In this document: one piece after another, positions 48,342-58,843 of the stretch
Numbering within the stretch: position 1 is the stretch's first letter
How the letters are laid out: the number at the start of each line of letters is the position of its first letter
Source of the DNA: Actinomycetota bacterium
GTDB lineage: Bacteria > Actinomycetota > Coriobacteriia > Anaerosomatales > Anaerosomataceae
Assembly: GCA_009668945.1 (NCBI GenBank)
Contig: SBEH01000003.1
Coordinates: 99,437 to 163,436, forward strand
Length of the DNA: 64,000 nucleotides
Direction: 5' to 3'
Notes under the pieces: model-generated
Databases searched by the model: none
Told to the model about the DNA's origin: nothing
The model's input: the letters and a program-made list of their open reading frames with translations, nothing else
Translations under genes and position numbers: made by a program

Positions 48342-49655
48342 TTGAGCCAGCGTCCGGCCGGCACCACGCCCGGCAGTCTCATACCCACACGTCCGGCGCT
48401 GCGGAGCGCGTCGGCCTTCGGGCTCGTCGCGCTGGTCGCCGCCGCGGCGCTCGACATCTGCGGACGCTTCGCCGAGATCGGCCCCGCGCGCTTCACCGTC
48501 TACCAGCTGCTGGCGCTCGTGGCGACGCTTGCGGCCGCGTGGCTGCTCGTCACGCGTCGTGCCGGGTGGCGTCACACGCCGCTCGACTGGCCGCTGGTGG
48601 CATTCCTCGCGGCATCCGCGCTCTCACTCGCGTTCGCCACCGAGCTGGCGCCGGCGGTGGTGCAGCTCGCGAGCCTCGCCTCGAGCGTGGTGCTCGTGGT
48701 ACTCGTGGCGCTGATCGTGCGCGATGCGCGTCACGGTACGGCCGTCGTCGGAGGCGTGCTCGCGGTTGCCGCGGTCTACGGCGCGCTCGCGCTTCTTGAG
48801 TGGGGCGACATCTTCGCGGTGCAGCACCCGGTGTTCTTCACGCCCGGCTACGGCATCCGCGCGCGGGTGACGTTCCTCGACCCCAACATCCTTGCCTCGT
48901 TCCTCATGTGCGCGATCCTGCTCGCAGTCCCGTTGCTCGCGAGCATGCCGATGAAGCGGTGGCTTCGTGTGACCGGCTTCGCGGGGGCTGCGCTCGCGCT
49001 TGGCGGTCTGGCGGCCACGTACTCCCGCGGTGGTCTCGGCGGCCTCGTGATCGGTCTGGTCGCGACAGCGGTGCTGATGCGCGCACCGCGTCGCGCACGG
49101 ATCGCGTTCGTCGCGGCCACGGTCGCGGCGGTTGTGCTCGCCGGAGCACTCGTCTTCGGCGGGGGATGGGTAGAGGAGAACCTGGTGGGCGCGGCTAGTA
49201 CGGGCTCGGCCACCAACCGCGTGTACATGGTCGAGGGCGCGCTCGCGATGTGGCGCGACCATCCTTTCGGCGTTGGGCTCGACAACTACCAGGTCGTGTA
49301 CCCGGCGTATCGCGATCCGCGAGCCGAAGCCGGCATCGTGGAGTCGCACACCGCGTACGTGACGGTGCTCGCTGAAACCGGCTTCCTGGGCCTTGCGGCA
49401 TTCCTGTGGGTGCTCGCGGCAGCGCTCTTCCGCACCGCGGGACGCGCTGCCCGTCGTGCGGGCGATGCGACCGTACAGGCGCTCGCCACAGGCGCGTTCG
49501 CGGCCACGCTCGCGCTGGCGGCCCAGGCGTTCACCTACAGCCTCGAGGCGAGCAAGTTCTGGTGGTTCGCGATCGGTCTCGGCGTGGCCGCCTGGCGGAT
49601 GATGGCCGTCGAGGTGCAGGACGATACCGCCGAAGGGGAACCCACTCCCGTGTAG
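48342..49655 (+). CDS. O-antigen ligase/polymerase family protein (Wzy/WaaL-like)
   Basis: A ~437-residue membrane protein with about ten to twelve helices and the Wzy_C region. FLDPNILASFLMCAILLAVP precedes YSRGGLGGLVIGL, and the large outer loop has HPFGVGLDNYQVVYPAY with a catalytic-type ESHTAYVTVLAETG. The start is not certain; I use TTG 48342 (AGGTGAG upstream) because the promoter lies at 48280-48288. It may polymerise or ligate the surface glycan made by the nearby genes. Confidence 0.83.
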   Translation: MSQRPAGTTPGSLIPTRPALRSASAFGLVALVAAAALDICGRFAEIGPARFTVYQLLALVATLAAAWLLVTRRAGWRHTPLDWPLVAFLAASALSLAFATELAPAVVQLASLASSVVLVVLVALIVRDARHGTAVVGGVLAVAAVYGALALLEWGDIFAVQHPVFFTPGYGIRARVTFLDPNILASFLMCAILLAVPLLASMPMKRWLRVTGFAGAALALGGLAATYSRGGLGGLVIGLVATAVLMRAPRRARIAFVAATVAAVVLAGALVFGGGWVEENLVGAASTGSATNRVYMVEGALAMWRDHPFGVGLDNYQVVYPAYRDPRAEAGIVESHTAYVTVLAETGFLGLAAFLWVLAAALFRTAGRAARRAGDATVQALATGAFAATLALAAQAFTYSLEASKFWWFAIGLGVAAWRMMAVEVQDDTAEGEPTPV

Positions 49656-49677
49656 GTACGCACGTGAAGGGAGCACG

Positions 49678-50493
49678 ATGACCGAGGGAATGCTGTCCGT
49701 TCCGGAGCACGATGTCGCGCGCGTACGAGATGCCATCCCGGCGCCCCGGGTGGCGATTGTTCTCGGATCCGGACTCGCAGGTCTTGCGGCGCTCGTGAAG
49801 GATGCGGCCGAGGTACCCTACACCGAGCTCCAGGGCCTGCCGGAGGCCGGCGCGGTTCCAGGTCACGCCGGGGCGCTCGTGTGCGGCACTCTCGAAGACG
49901 TCCCGGTGCTGCTCTTCAAGGGTCGCATCCACCAGTACCAGGGCGCCACGGCGCTTGAGGCCGCGTATCCGGCGCGGCTCGCGGCTGCGCTCGGCTGCGA
50001 GGTGCTTGTCCTCACCAATGCATCGGGAGCCGTGTCGGAGCGACTCGCAACCGGCGATATCGTGCTCATCTCGGATCACATCAACCTGATGGGCACGAAC
50101 CCGCTCATCGGCTGTCACTGGCCCGAGGACGGGACGCTGTTCGTGGGCATGCGTGACGCATACGACCCGCAGCTCCGCATCCTGGCTTTCAGCGCTGCGG
50201 ACGAGGAGAACATCCCGTTGCACGACGGCGTGTATGCGGCACTGTTGGGACCGAGCTACGAGACTCCGGCCGAGGTGGCGTACCTGCGAAACGGAGGAGC
50301 CGACATCGTCGGCATGTCCACGGTTCCCGAGACGATCGCGGCGCGCGCGCTCGGCCTGCGTGTACTCGGGATATCGCTCGTTGCGAACGATGCCGCCGGT
50401 GTCGGACTCTCGCACGAGGAGGTACTCGAGGCCGGACGGCTTGCCGCCGGCGACCTGCAGCGCCTGATGCTTGCTATACTACGCGGGTTGTAG
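49678..50493 (+). CDS. punA: Purine-nucleoside phosphorylase
   Basis: Phosphorolysis of purine nucleosides to the base and ribose 1-phosphate. The 271-residue protein is the trimeric PNP type: [13 protein letters not shown] (~24-36, phosphate loop), [14 protein letters not shown] with the catalytic His, LTNASGAV, and the specificity region TSYETPAE-like segment [12 protein letters not shown] followed by [12 protein letters not shown]. The ATG at 49678 follows GAAGGGAG. An ahcY promoter lies within its end. Confidence 0.93.
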   Translation: MTEGMLSVPEHDVARVRDAIPAPRVAIVLGSGLAGLAALVKDAAEVPYTELQGLPEAGAVPGHAGALVCGTLEDVPVLLFKGRIHQYQGATALEAAYPARLAAALGCEVLVLTNASGAVSERLATGDIVLISDHINLMGTNPLIGCHWPEDGTLFVGMRDAYDPQLRILAFSAADEENIPLHDGVYAALLGPSYETPAEVAYLRNGGADIVGMSTVPETIAARALGLRVLGISLVANDAAGVGLSHEEVLEAGRLAAGDLQRLMLAILRGL

Positions 50494-50501
50494 ACAACCG
50501 C
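50472..50501 (+). promoter_or_regulatory. ahcY promoter -10 with adjacent hairpin
   Basis: TGCTATACT (hexamer 50475-50480) sits inside the end of punA. Directly after it, GCGG(G)TTG (50483-50490) pairs with CAACCGC (50495-50501). A second small hairpin (TTTCG-ATCC-CGAAA) stands before the ahcY ATG. I do not see the consensus of an SAH riboswitch. Confidence 0.5.
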
Positions 50502-50542
50502 CGGCGCCCTCGGTGCGGCGTTTCGATCCCGAAAGGACCACC

Positions 50543-51802
50543 ATGGACCACCACGTGAAAGACCTCGCCCTTGCCGCCGCGGGCAAGGCGCGCATCGAGT
50601 GGGCCGACAAGGACATGCCGGTGCTCGCGAGCATCCGCAAGCGCTTCGAGGCCGAGAAGCCGCTTGCGGGCGTGCGGATCAGCGCCTGCCTGCATGTGAC
50701 CACCGAGACCGCCAACCTGATGCGCACGCTTCAGGCCGGCGGTGCCGAGTGCGTGCTCTGCGCCTCCAATCCGCTCTCAACGCAGGACGACGCGGCCGCG
50801 GCGCTCGTGAGCGAGTACGGCATCCGCACCTACGCGATCAAGGGCGAGGACACTGAAACCTACTACGCGCACATCGACGCGGCGATCGACCACAAGCCGC
50901 AGATCACGATGGACGACGGCGCGGACGTGGTGGGCCGAATCCACGCGGAGCGCACCGAAGCGCTCGAGGGCATCCTCGGCGGCACCGAGGAGACCACCAC
51001 CGGCGTGATCCGCTTGGCGGCGATGGCCGAAGACGAGGCGCTGAAGTACCCGATCATCGCCGTGAACGAGGCGAACACGAAGCACCTCTTCGACAACCGC
51101 TACGGCACCGGCCAGTCCACCATAGACGGCATCGTGCGCGCCACCAACCGCCTGATCGCCGGCCGCACGGTGGTCGTCTCCGGCTATGGCTGGTGCGGTC
51201 GCGGCATCGCGATGCGTGCCGACGGGCTCGGCGGCAACGTCATCATCTGCGAGGTGGATCCGCTCAAGGCGCTCGAGGCCGTCATGGACGGCTATCGCGT
51301 GATGCCGGCCGTCGAGGCCGCCGCGCAGGCCGACATCTGGGTCACCGTGACTGGCGACATCAACGTCATCGACTCGCCGGCCTTCGATGTGCTCAAGGAC
51401 GGCGCGATCATCTGCAACTCGGGCCACTTCAACGTGGAGATCAACATCCCGCACCTGCGCGAGAAGGCGAAGTCGTCCCGCGAAGTGCGCCCGCTCGTGG
51501 AGGAGTTCGTGCTCGCTGACGGCCGCACGATCTACCTGCTCGCCGACGGCCGTCTGGTGAACCTCGCGTGCGCCGAGGGGCATCCGGCGTCGGTCATGGA
51601 CATGAGCTTCGCCAACCAGGCGCTCTGCGCCGAGTTCATGGTGGCCAACTGCGCCGACATGGAGCCGGGCGTCTACGAGGTGCCGACCGAGATCGACGAG
51701 GAGATCGCGGCGCTCAAGCTCGCGAGCATGGGCATCGAGATCGACGAGCTCACCGAGGAGCAGGTGCACTACCTGAGCTCCTGGCAGGAGGGCACGGTCT
51801 AG
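50543..51802 (+). CDS. ahcY: Adenosylhomocysteinase
   Basis: Hydrolyses S-adenosylhomocysteine to adenosine and homocysteine, clearing the product of methylation reactions. The 419-residue protein has [35 protein letters not shown], the catalytic [10 protein letters not shown] stretch with [14 protein letters not shown] [10 protein letters not shown], and the NAD loop [12 protein letters not shown] near 213. It is the shorter form without the ~40-residue insertion of some bacterial enzymes. The ATG follows GAAAGGACC. PunA upstream can use purine nucleosides derived from adenosine. Confidence 0.95.
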   Translation: MDHHVKDLALAAAGKARIEWADKDMPVLASIRKRFEAEKPLAGVRISACLHVTTETANLMRTLQAGGAECVLCASNPLSTQDDAAAALVSEYGIRTYAIKGEDTETYYAHIDAAIDHKPQITMDDGADVVGRIHAERTEALEGILGGTEETTTGVIRLAAMAEDEALKYPIIAVNEANTKHLFDNRYGTGQSTIDGIVRATNRLIAGRTVVVSGYGWCGRGIAMRADGLGGNVIICEVDPLKALEAVMDGYRVMPAVEAAAQADIWVTVTGDINVIDSPAFDVLKDGAIICNSGHFNVEINIPHLREKAKSSREVRPLVEEFVLADGRTIYLLADGRLVNLACAEGHPASVMDMSFANQALCAEFMVANCADMEPGVYEVPTEIDEEIAALKLASMGIEIDELTEEQVHYLSSWQEGTV

Positions 51803-51885
51803 GGTTCAGCCACCGAACGAGTCGCTGCCGAGGGGTGGGCCGACTGGCTCGCCCCCCATGCTTGCTGTTCGTGCAATCTGACGCG

Positions 51886-53685
51886 CTACTCGGGGAGGAA
51901 GAAAGCCGGCCCCTCGTACGAGTAGATGGTCGGCCACCGCGCCATCACCATGTCGCGCTCATCGGCGCTTGCCGTGAAGAAGTGGCTGCCGTTGCCCTTG
52001 TTGTAGAAGCGGTAGACGGTCAGTCCCGGCACGGGCACCGTCGAGACGTCGTAGGCCGGACCGTCGAAGCTGAACACATCGGGCCACCTGGCGATGACAC
52101 GGTCTGCCTCCTCGGCCGAGGAAGTGTAGAAATGTCCGCCGTTCTTCTTGTTGTAGAAGCGGTAGAGCGGCTGCGTGGCCTTGGTGGAGTCGTAGGCGTA
52201 TCCAAGACCGTCGAAGTCGAAGATGGTCGGCCACTTCGCCATCACCGAGTCGCGCTCCGCGGCGGAGGCCGTGTAGAAGTGCGTGCCGGTCACCTTGTTG
52301 TAGAAGCGGTAGACGAACGTGGTCTCGTACGTCTGCCGCGGCCGGCCGACGGCCACCTGCGAGAGGTAGTAGGTTCGCCCGGTAACGGTGTTCGCGGCGG
52401 TGTCGACCGAGGCGGTGATGTCGATCCAGCCGGCGTCCTTCCACAGGAACAGGCGCGCTGAGGACTCTGGAGCTCCGCCGAGCAAGGACGGGTCATACGG
52501 CACGGTGATGTCGGTGTAGCCGCTCTTGCGTGCCTGGGTCGAGATTCCCCAGTTGGTGCCAGTGACCAGGTGGTAACCGGCCGGCGCAGGTCGGGTCGGC
52601 GCGGCGACGGCGAGTGAAGTCCCGTCCGCGTACTTGTCCTGGAAGGCAAGCGTGATGCTGGAGCCCGGCAGCGTGACCGAGCTCGGGCGCAGCGCTACGG
52701 GCGAGGGTAGAGATCCGAGAAGATCCGTCAGCAGGCAGCCATACACCTGACCGCCGTTCCCGTAGGTCGTTCCCTGGATCCAGACCAGCCACGTCGATGA
52801 CAGCGAGCAGTGATCGTAGAAGCCGGGAGAAGGCGTGACGAGGACGGTCTGAGCGGTCGGGATGTGGTACGCGTACACGTAGCTGCGGCCGCCGTCTGCA
52901 GGTTCCAGCCACGTGATCCAGTCTCCGAAGATGTCGATGGTCGAGATCGTGCTTGCGCTCTCCCATACGGTCACCGGCGGACCGCCCGGCAACGACAGGA
53001 ACTTAATTCGTGTCGTCGTGAGCGTCGTCCACGGCTCCATCCACACCGCGCGTTCTCCATCGACCGCGACCAGCGATGAGTTGCCGCTGGAGAGCAGGAC
53101 CTCCGTGGCCGGTGAGGTGAGGTTGCGCGCCCGCACCTCGTAAGATGTGCTCCAGACCACCCACGGATACGAGAGATCGCAGCTGTAGGTCTGATAGCCG
53201 AGCGTTGCTATAGGCGTGCCGTCGATTTGCTCGACGGCACCGTAGTGCGATTCATCCGATTGGACGTAAGCGATTCGATTGCCGTCGAGTTCACAGGCGG
53301 GGCGAGCCGGCAGAGTCTGAGCCGAGCCCTCGCTGCGCAGCCGTGCGCGCCGATACGAGGTGGCGTAGTAGTCGTTGTACGTTTGCCACATCAGCCAGTC
53401 GTGTGAGATCTGTGGGTATGCGCCGAATTCGCCCGTCGCCACCTGCGTAAGGCGAGCTGTGCCCATGTCCCGCATCCAGACGGATGTGTGATCCGCCCAC
53501 ACGACATCGGAATCGCAGACATCCACGAAGTACATGGGGGCGCTTCCGGTGTAGATGGGAACGATGGGCGCTGCCAGTGCGGCTTCAGGGATCGCCAGGC
53601 ACATGATCGCCGCGCATGCGAGCGCCCCGACCAAGGAACGGGAGACGTTAATCGCTGTCAGGAGTGCTGTGGACGGACGCTTCAT
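51886..53685 (-). CDS. Secreted beta-propeller with three C-terminal DUF5648-like repeats
   Basis: A 599-residue exported protein with a signal peptide (~1-38, ending AALA). Residues ~45-300 are short repeats of the TolB/propeller type (WADHTSVWMRDMG, ISHDWLMWQTYNDYY). A linker beta-domain follows, and from ~454 come three ~49-residue repeats, each VYRFYNKxxGxHFYTAS followed by ERDxVMAxWP and FDGxAY. These match the DUF5648-type wall-associated repeats often found next to lytic or binding domains. I chose the ATG at 53685 because TGGAG stands just before it. Probably surface-exposed and carbohydrate- or wall-binding. Confidence 0.78.
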   Translation of the reverse strand: MKRPSTALLTAINVSRSLVGALACAAIMCLAIPEAALAAPIVPIYTGSAPMYFVDVCDSDVVWADHTSVWMRDMGTARLTQVATGEFGAYPQISHDWLMWQTYNDYYATSYRRARLRSEGSAQTLPARPACELDGNRIAYVQSDESHYGAVEQIDGTPIATLGYQTYSCDLSYPWVVWSTSYEVRARNLTSPATEVLLSSGNSSLVAVDGERAVWMEPWTTLTTTRIKFLSLPGGPPVTVWESASTISTIDIFGDWITWLEPADGGRSYVYAYHIPTAQTVLVTPSPGFYDHCSLSSTWLVWIQGTTYGNGGQVYGCLLTDLLGSLPSPVALRPSSVTLPGSSITLAFQDKYADGTSLAVAAPTRPAPAGYHLVTGTNWGISTQARKSGYTDITVPYDPSLLGGAPESSARLFLWKDAGWIDITASVDTAANTVTGRTYYLSQVAVGRPRQTYETTFVYRFYNKVTGTHFYTASAAERDSVMAKWPTIFDFDGLGYAYDSTKATQPLYRFYNKKNGGHFYTSSAEEADRVIARWPDVFSFDGPAYDVSTVPVPGLTVYRFYNKGNGSHFFTASADERDMVMARWPTIYSYEGPAFFLPE

Positions 53686-53795
53686 GCAGTCTCCAGTCAT
53701 CAGTCTGCAGTTCGGTCATCAAGGTGTTCGCCCGCGCAACAGGCAATCCTGCCGACTCACGAGGATTGGCGGAGCATTTGGCGGCCTCAGTGATG

Positions 53796-55214
53796 CTAGT
53801 GCTCGACAGCCCCTCGGGTCGCGAGTCGGGGCATGACCGATTCCGCCAACGCCGCAGCGATCCACAGGCTCTCGAAGAACACAAACGTGTTGAACAGCGC
53901 CATCACGCCGATCGCAGCCATCGCCGCCAGCCCCGCAGCTGCCTCAGGGCGCTCGGCGTAGCGGAGTGAGCGGATGAGCGCGGCAGCCAGCGCCGCTGCG
54001 AGCATCACCTCGGCGAGCAGTCCGAGAACGCCCACCTCGGCGGGGACGGAGAACGGCATCTGGTGGCCGTCGGTCACCGGATCGATCGTCACGCGGCTGT
54101 CGGCGTAGTCGGGATACGCCGCGCGGAACGCCTGGATGCCGACACCGGCAATCGGGTGGTCGGCGAACATCTGAAGCGAGACGCCCGAGAGGTAGACGCG
54201 GTCCATCGCCGATGCGTCGCCGCGGAAGTCGACGATCGAGTACGCGCGCTCGCCCACGCCGGGGATGAAGAGCACGAGCCCGAACAGCAGCACGAGCGCC
54301 ATCACGAACACGAGCCGGTCGCGCGCGCGACGCACTAGCAGCAGGCCGAGGGCGAGACCGCCGACCGCGATCCCCACGAGCGCGGCGCGCGAATACGAGA
54401 CGCCGATGCCTGCGAGTGCGAGGGCTGCCGCGCCCGCGAACAGCGCGCGGTGCGATGCTCGGCTCGCCCGCCACACTCGTTCGGCGGCGAAGAGCACGGC
54501 GAGCACGAGCAGGAGCGCCATCGTGTTCGGGTTGTCGAAGAACCCGGAGGCGCGAACGACTTCCGCGCCTTCGGCGAACGATTCCGTGGCGCGAAGGACC
54601 GGCGGCGCGAGGGTGGGCACGAGGGTCTGCGCGATCGCGACGAGTGCGTTGAGCGCGCCAAAGGCGATCACCGCTAGCGTGATGTCCGCCCGGCCGGCCT
54701 CGGTGCGCGCCGCGCGCGAGAGCACGAAGTACGCGCCGATGAGGAACGCCACGTGCAGGATGCCCACGCCGGAGAGCGCGAGCGAGTACGAGAACGGCAC
54801 CGAGAGCGCGGCACCCGCGAGGAACACGAGGATCCCGGCGTCCCAGAGCGAGAGGGCCCGCCAGCTGAAGCGCGGGCGGGGCTTCGTCCGCAGCCACCGG
54901 AGCGCGGCGCCCGCCGCCATCGCCGCCACCACCACGCGCGCAATCGAGAGCGAGAACGGAACGTGGGTGATGAAGCCGTACGCGTCGAGCGCCGAGCAGC
55001 CGACGAAGAGCACGATGCTCGCGCGCTCGTCGAGGAGACACAGCACAGCCGCCGCAGCCGCGAAGACGGCGAGGCTCGGGCCGTAGCCCGCCCACTCGTG
55101 GCCCGCGAGCGCCCACGCGAAGAGCACGCCGAGGAGTGCCCACGCCGCGAGCAGCGGCTTCGGCACGCCGGGGAGGCGGGCGCGGATCGCGGATTCGGCT
55201 TGAGGCTTACTCAC
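53796..55214 (-). CDS. Second O-antigen ligase-like membrane protein
   Basis: A 472-residue membrane protein with about twelve helices. The Wzy_C-type features are FFDNPNTMALLLVLAVLFA, YSRAALVGIAVGGL, and DHPIAGVGIQAFRAAYPDY with a following outer loop (GHQMPFSVPAEVG). It resembles the polymerase at 48342 in layout but is clearly diverged. Two such proteins in one locus suggest one polymerase and one ligase, or two different glycans. Confidence 0.82.
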   Translation of the reverse strand: MSKPQAESAIRARLPGVPKPLLAAWALLGVLFAWALAGHEWAGYGPSLAVFAAAAAVLCLLDERASIVLFVGCSALDAYGFITHVPFSLSIARVVVAAMAAGAALRWLRTKPRPRFSWRALSLWDAGILVFLAGAALSVPFSYSLALSGVGILHVAFLIGAYFVLSRAARTEAGRADITLAVIAFGALNALVAIAQTLVPTLAPPVLRATESFAEGAEVVRASGFFDNPNTMALLLVLAVLFAAERVWRASRASHRALFAGAAALALAGIGVSYSRAALVGIAVGGLALGLLLVRRARDRLVFVMALVLLFGLVLFIPGVGERAYSIVDFRGDASAMDRVYLSGVSLQMFADHPIAGVGIQAFRAAYPDYADSRVTIDPVTDGHQMPFSVPAEVGVLGLLAEVMLAAALAAALIRSLRYAERPEAAAGLAAMAAIGVMALFNTFVFFESLWIAAALAESVMPRLATRGAVEH

Positions 55215-55287
55215 GCGCGCCTCCCGGTGCGGGCGGATGCGTCGTCCGAGATTGTAGCGCAGGGGGAGGGGGCGGCCCTTACAGGTG

Positions 55288-55326
55288 TTGACCGCACGAT
55301 GTCAGAGGCGTACGGTATCACGTACG
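55288..55326 (+). promoter_or_regulatory. Toxin-antitoxin promoter with overlapping palindromic operator
   Basis: TTGACC (55288-55293) and TACGGT (55311-55316) have 17-bp spacing. Two CGTACG palindromes (55309-55314 and 55321-55326) flank and overlap the -10. This is the arrangement expected for autorepression by a YefM-type antitoxin. Confidence 0.65.
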
Positions 55327-55341
55327 TGAAGGGAGAACGCA

Positions 55342-55587
55342 GTGGCTACCAACTACACGGCCACCGAGGCACGCAAGCAGCTCTACGGACTCGTCGATCG
55401 AGTGCAGGAGTCGCACGAACCGGTGTGGATCACCGGCAAACGCGGTAGTGCAGTGCTGGTGTCCGAAGACGACTGGCGTGCGGTGCAGGAGACGCTCTAC
55501 CTCGTCTCGATCCCAGGTATGCGTGAGTCGATTCTCGAGGGCATGGCAACGCCCGCCGACGAGCTGGCCGACGAGCTCGACTGGTGA
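55342..55587 (+). CDS. Phd/YefM-family antitoxin
   Basis: An 81-residue DNA-binding antitoxin. Its N-terminus TNYTATEARKQLYGLVDRVQ and middle WITGKRGSAVLVSEDDWRA are the Phd/YefM pattern, and the C-terminal acidic stretch (PADELADELDW) is the usual toxin-binding tail. The GTG start has AAGGGAGAA upstream. Its stop overlaps the toxin start by four bases. It is expected to neutralise the partner and repress the promoter above. Confidence 0.9.
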   Translation: MATNYTATEARKQLYGLVDRVQESHEPVWITGKRGSAVLVSEDDWRAVQETLYLVSIPGMRESILEGMATPADELADELDW

Positions 55588-55841
55588 GGTGGCGTCTCGT
55601 CTACACGAAGGTTGCGCAGAAGGACGCTCTGCGCCTTGCAGCCGCCGGACTCAAGCCCAAAGCTGAGGCGCTTCTCGCAGTGCTCGCCGAGGATCCCTAC
55701 ACGCCGCCGTTCGAGAAGCTCGTGGGCGATCTTGCGGGTGCCTGTTCCCGACGGATCAACATCCAGCACCGGCTCGTGTACCAGGTGCTCGACGACGAGC
55801 ACGTGGTGAAGGTCCTTCGGATGTGGAGCCACTACGAGTGA
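55584..55841 (+). CDS. YoeB/Txe-family toxin
   Basis: An 85-residue RelE-superfamily mRNA interferase that would cut mRNA at the ribosome when free. Visible motifs are WRLVYTKVAQKDALRL, PYTPPFEKLVGDLAG, SRRINIQHRLVYQV and the C-terminal RMWSHYE with the catalytic-type His-Tyr. The antitoxin precedes it with a 4-base overlap. The catalytic Glu and Arg positions look intact. Confidence 0.9.
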   Translation: MRWRLVYTKVAQKDALRLAAAGLKPKAEALLAVLAEDPYTPPFEKLVGDLAGACSRRINIQHRLVYQVLDDEHVVKVLRMWSHYE

Positions 55842-55884
55842 GGCGCGCACCGCGCCGCCGCCGCCCCCTCAGCATCTCCTCGGC

Positions 55885-55890
55885 TATACT
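55885..55890 (+). promoter_or_regulatory. -10 element for mtnA
   Basis: TATACT predicts transcription from about 55897, so translation from a GTG at 55893 is unlikely and the ATG at 55941 is favoured. A short GAGT/ACTC dyad starts immediately after it. Confidence 0.5.
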
Positions 55891-55940
55891 GAGTGACCGA
55901 CTCGCACGCCGCATACAACGTCACGACTGGAGCCTCGGCT

Positions 55941-57170
<1,230 letters not shown>

Positions 57171-57174
57171 GCGC

Positions 57175-58086
57175 GTGGACTTCGGCAGCCTGCTTGGGAT
57201 CGTCGCCGGCCTCCTGGGGTTTGCCCTGGTCGGCGTTGCGCTGCGCGTATCCGGGCTGCTCAAGTCCGAGGATGCGAAGGTCCTGAACACGGTGCTGCTC
57301 TACTCGGCGCTGCCCGTGCTCATCTTCTCCTCGGTGCAGCGCGCGGAGATCGACGGCTCGCTTGCCGCGCTCCCTCTTCTTGGATGGGGACTGGCGCTCA
57401 CGGGGCTTCTCCTGGCGTGGGCGGCAGCCAAGGCGCTCCGGCTCCCGGGACCGACCGCGGGCGCGTTCGTGCTTGTGGCGGCTTTCGGCAACACCGGGTA
57501 CGTGGGTTATCCGCTTGCGCAGGCGATGCTTGGCGAGTCCGGCCTGGTGCGCGCGGTCTTCAGCGACGTCTTCGGCAACACGGCGGCCGTCGTGATCGTA
57601 GGCACGCTGATCGCCGCCAGGCTAGGCGACTCGGACGCCCGGGTGCACCCGGTGAAGGAGATCGTCACGTACCCGCCGTTCATCGCGCTGGCCCTCGCGC
57701 TGCTTCTTCGCGGCATTGCGCTTCCAATCGCGCTTACAAACTGGTTAGACGCGTTCGGTAAGGTCGTCGTGCCGGTGATCATGATCTCGCTCGGTCTCAC
57801 GTTGCGTCCGCGCGCGCTCGGGAAGCGCGCACTGCCCGCTCTGTTGGCCGCAGGCGTCAAGCTCGTCGTGCTGCCGGCGATGGCACTCGGGATCGGGGTG
57901 CTGTTGCTGAAGGACGCGGACACACTGCGGATCGTGGTTCTGCAGGCGAGCGTGCCGTCGATGATGCTCGCGATGATCATCGGCGAGCGATTCAAGCTGG
58001 ACACCGAGTTCATAGCTTCGGCGATCCTGGTGACCATGGTGGGGTCCGTGCTCACGATCCCGCTGCTGCAGCTGTTCGTCGGCTAG
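57175..58086 (+). CDS. AEC family (auxin-efflux-carrier-like) transporter
   Basis: A 303-residue membrane protein with about ten helices in two inverted halves, as in AEC-type transporters for organic acids. The half-repeats contain NTVLLYSALPVLIFSSVQ and AFGNTGYVGYPLAQAMLGE, and the second half KVVVPVIMISLGLTL. The GTG lies 4 bp after mtnA, with TGGAGTAG upstream, so the two are coupled. Substrate unknown. Confidence 0.88.
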   Translation: MDFGSLLGIVAGLLGFALVGVALRVSGLLKSEDAKVLNTVLLYSALPVLIFSSVQRAEIDGSLAALPLLGWGLALTGLLLAWAAAKALRLPGPTAGAFVLVAAFGNTGYVGYPLAQAMLGESGLVRAVFSDVFGNTAAVVIVGTLIAARLGDSDARVHPVKEIVTYPPFIALALALLLRGIALPIALTNWLDAFGKVVVPVIMISLGLTLRPRALGKRALPALLAAGVKLVVLPAMALGIGVLLLKDADTLRIVVLQASVPSMMLAMIIGERFKLDTEFIASAILVTMVGSVLTIPLLQLFVG

Positions 58087-58123
58087 CGCGCGGGGCGCGT
58101 GCACCGCACCCCGAGGGGGTGCG

Positions 58124-58843
58124 GTGGCAGGGGTACTCGATCTCATCTTCCCGCCGAGGTGCGCCGGCTGCGACCGACCGGGCACGCTGCTCTGCGGCCG
58201 GTGTCGCGACGAGCTGCGGCTCATCGACCCCACGTGCGCGTGCCCGCGGTGCGGCGCGCCGCTGCCGCGCGTCGGCGGCCCGTGCGCCGAGTGCCATGGC
58301 CGCGAGTTCTCGTTCTCCGCCGCCCGTGCGGCATCCCGGCTCGAGCCCCCGATCTCGCGGGCGGTTGTGGTGCTGAAAGACGGTGGCGAGCGCAGGTACG
58401 CGCAGGTTCTCGCGGAGCTTCTGGCGCGCGCCGCCGAAGGTTGGCTCGCGCCCGACGACGTCCTCGTGCCGGTCTCGGCCTCGCCCGCGGCTGTCCGACG
58501 GCGCGGGTTCGATCACTCGGCCGACATCGCCCGCGCGCTCGGACGTATCGCAGGCGTGCCTGTGACGCGCGCTCTCATCTCGCGTCCCGCCGCGGACCAG
58601 CGCGCCCTCACGCGCGACGAGCGCTTCGCGAACCGCGCCGGCGCGTTCCGGGTGCGGGCGGGGGAGACGATGCCCGGGCGGGCGCTGCTCATAGACGACG
58701 TGTTCACCACCGGCGCCACGCTCGACGCAGCCGCCCGGGTCCTGCGCGAGGCGGGCGCCTCGGACGTGCGGGCGCTCGTGGTGGCGCGCTCGTGCGGGCG
58801 CAGTGAGGCTTGCGCTAACGTATCCGATAGGATACAGTCATGA
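58124..58843 (+). CDS. comF: ComF family phosphoribosyltransferase-like protein
   Basis: A 239-residue protein with an N-terminal zinc ribbon (CAGCDRPGTLLCGRC, CPRCGAP, CAECHG) and a PRTase domain whose PRPP loop is ALLIDDVFTTGATLD (~188-201). VPVSASPAAVRRRGFDHSA is typical of ComF. Required for DNA uptake in naturally competent bacteria; function elsewhere is not settled. The GTG start follows GAGGGGG. It overlaps the next gene's start by four bases. Confidence 0.88.
   Translation: MAGVLDLIFPPRCAGCDRPGTLLCGRCRDELRLIDPTCACPRCGAPLPRVGGPCAECHGREFSFSAARAASRLEPPISRAVVVLKDGGERRYAQVLAELLARAAEGWLAPDDVLVPVSASPAAVRRRGFDHSADIARALGRIAGVPVTRALISRPAADQRALTRDERFANRAGAFRVRAGETMPGRALLIDDVFTTGATLDAAARVLREAGASDVRALVVARSCGRSEACANVSDRIQS
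58820..58835. promoter_or_regulatory. Palindrome at the start of the second toxin-antitoxin pair
   Basis: GTATCC-GATA-GGATAC has perfect 6-bp arms and stands 5 bp before the toxin ATG, inside the end of comF. A likely operator for the antitoxin; no clear separate promoter is visible. Confidence 0.5.

Noticed and set aside
50481..50542. SAH riboswitch in the ahcY leader
   Set aside because: Only short hairpins are present; the conserved SAH-riboswitch core is not seen.
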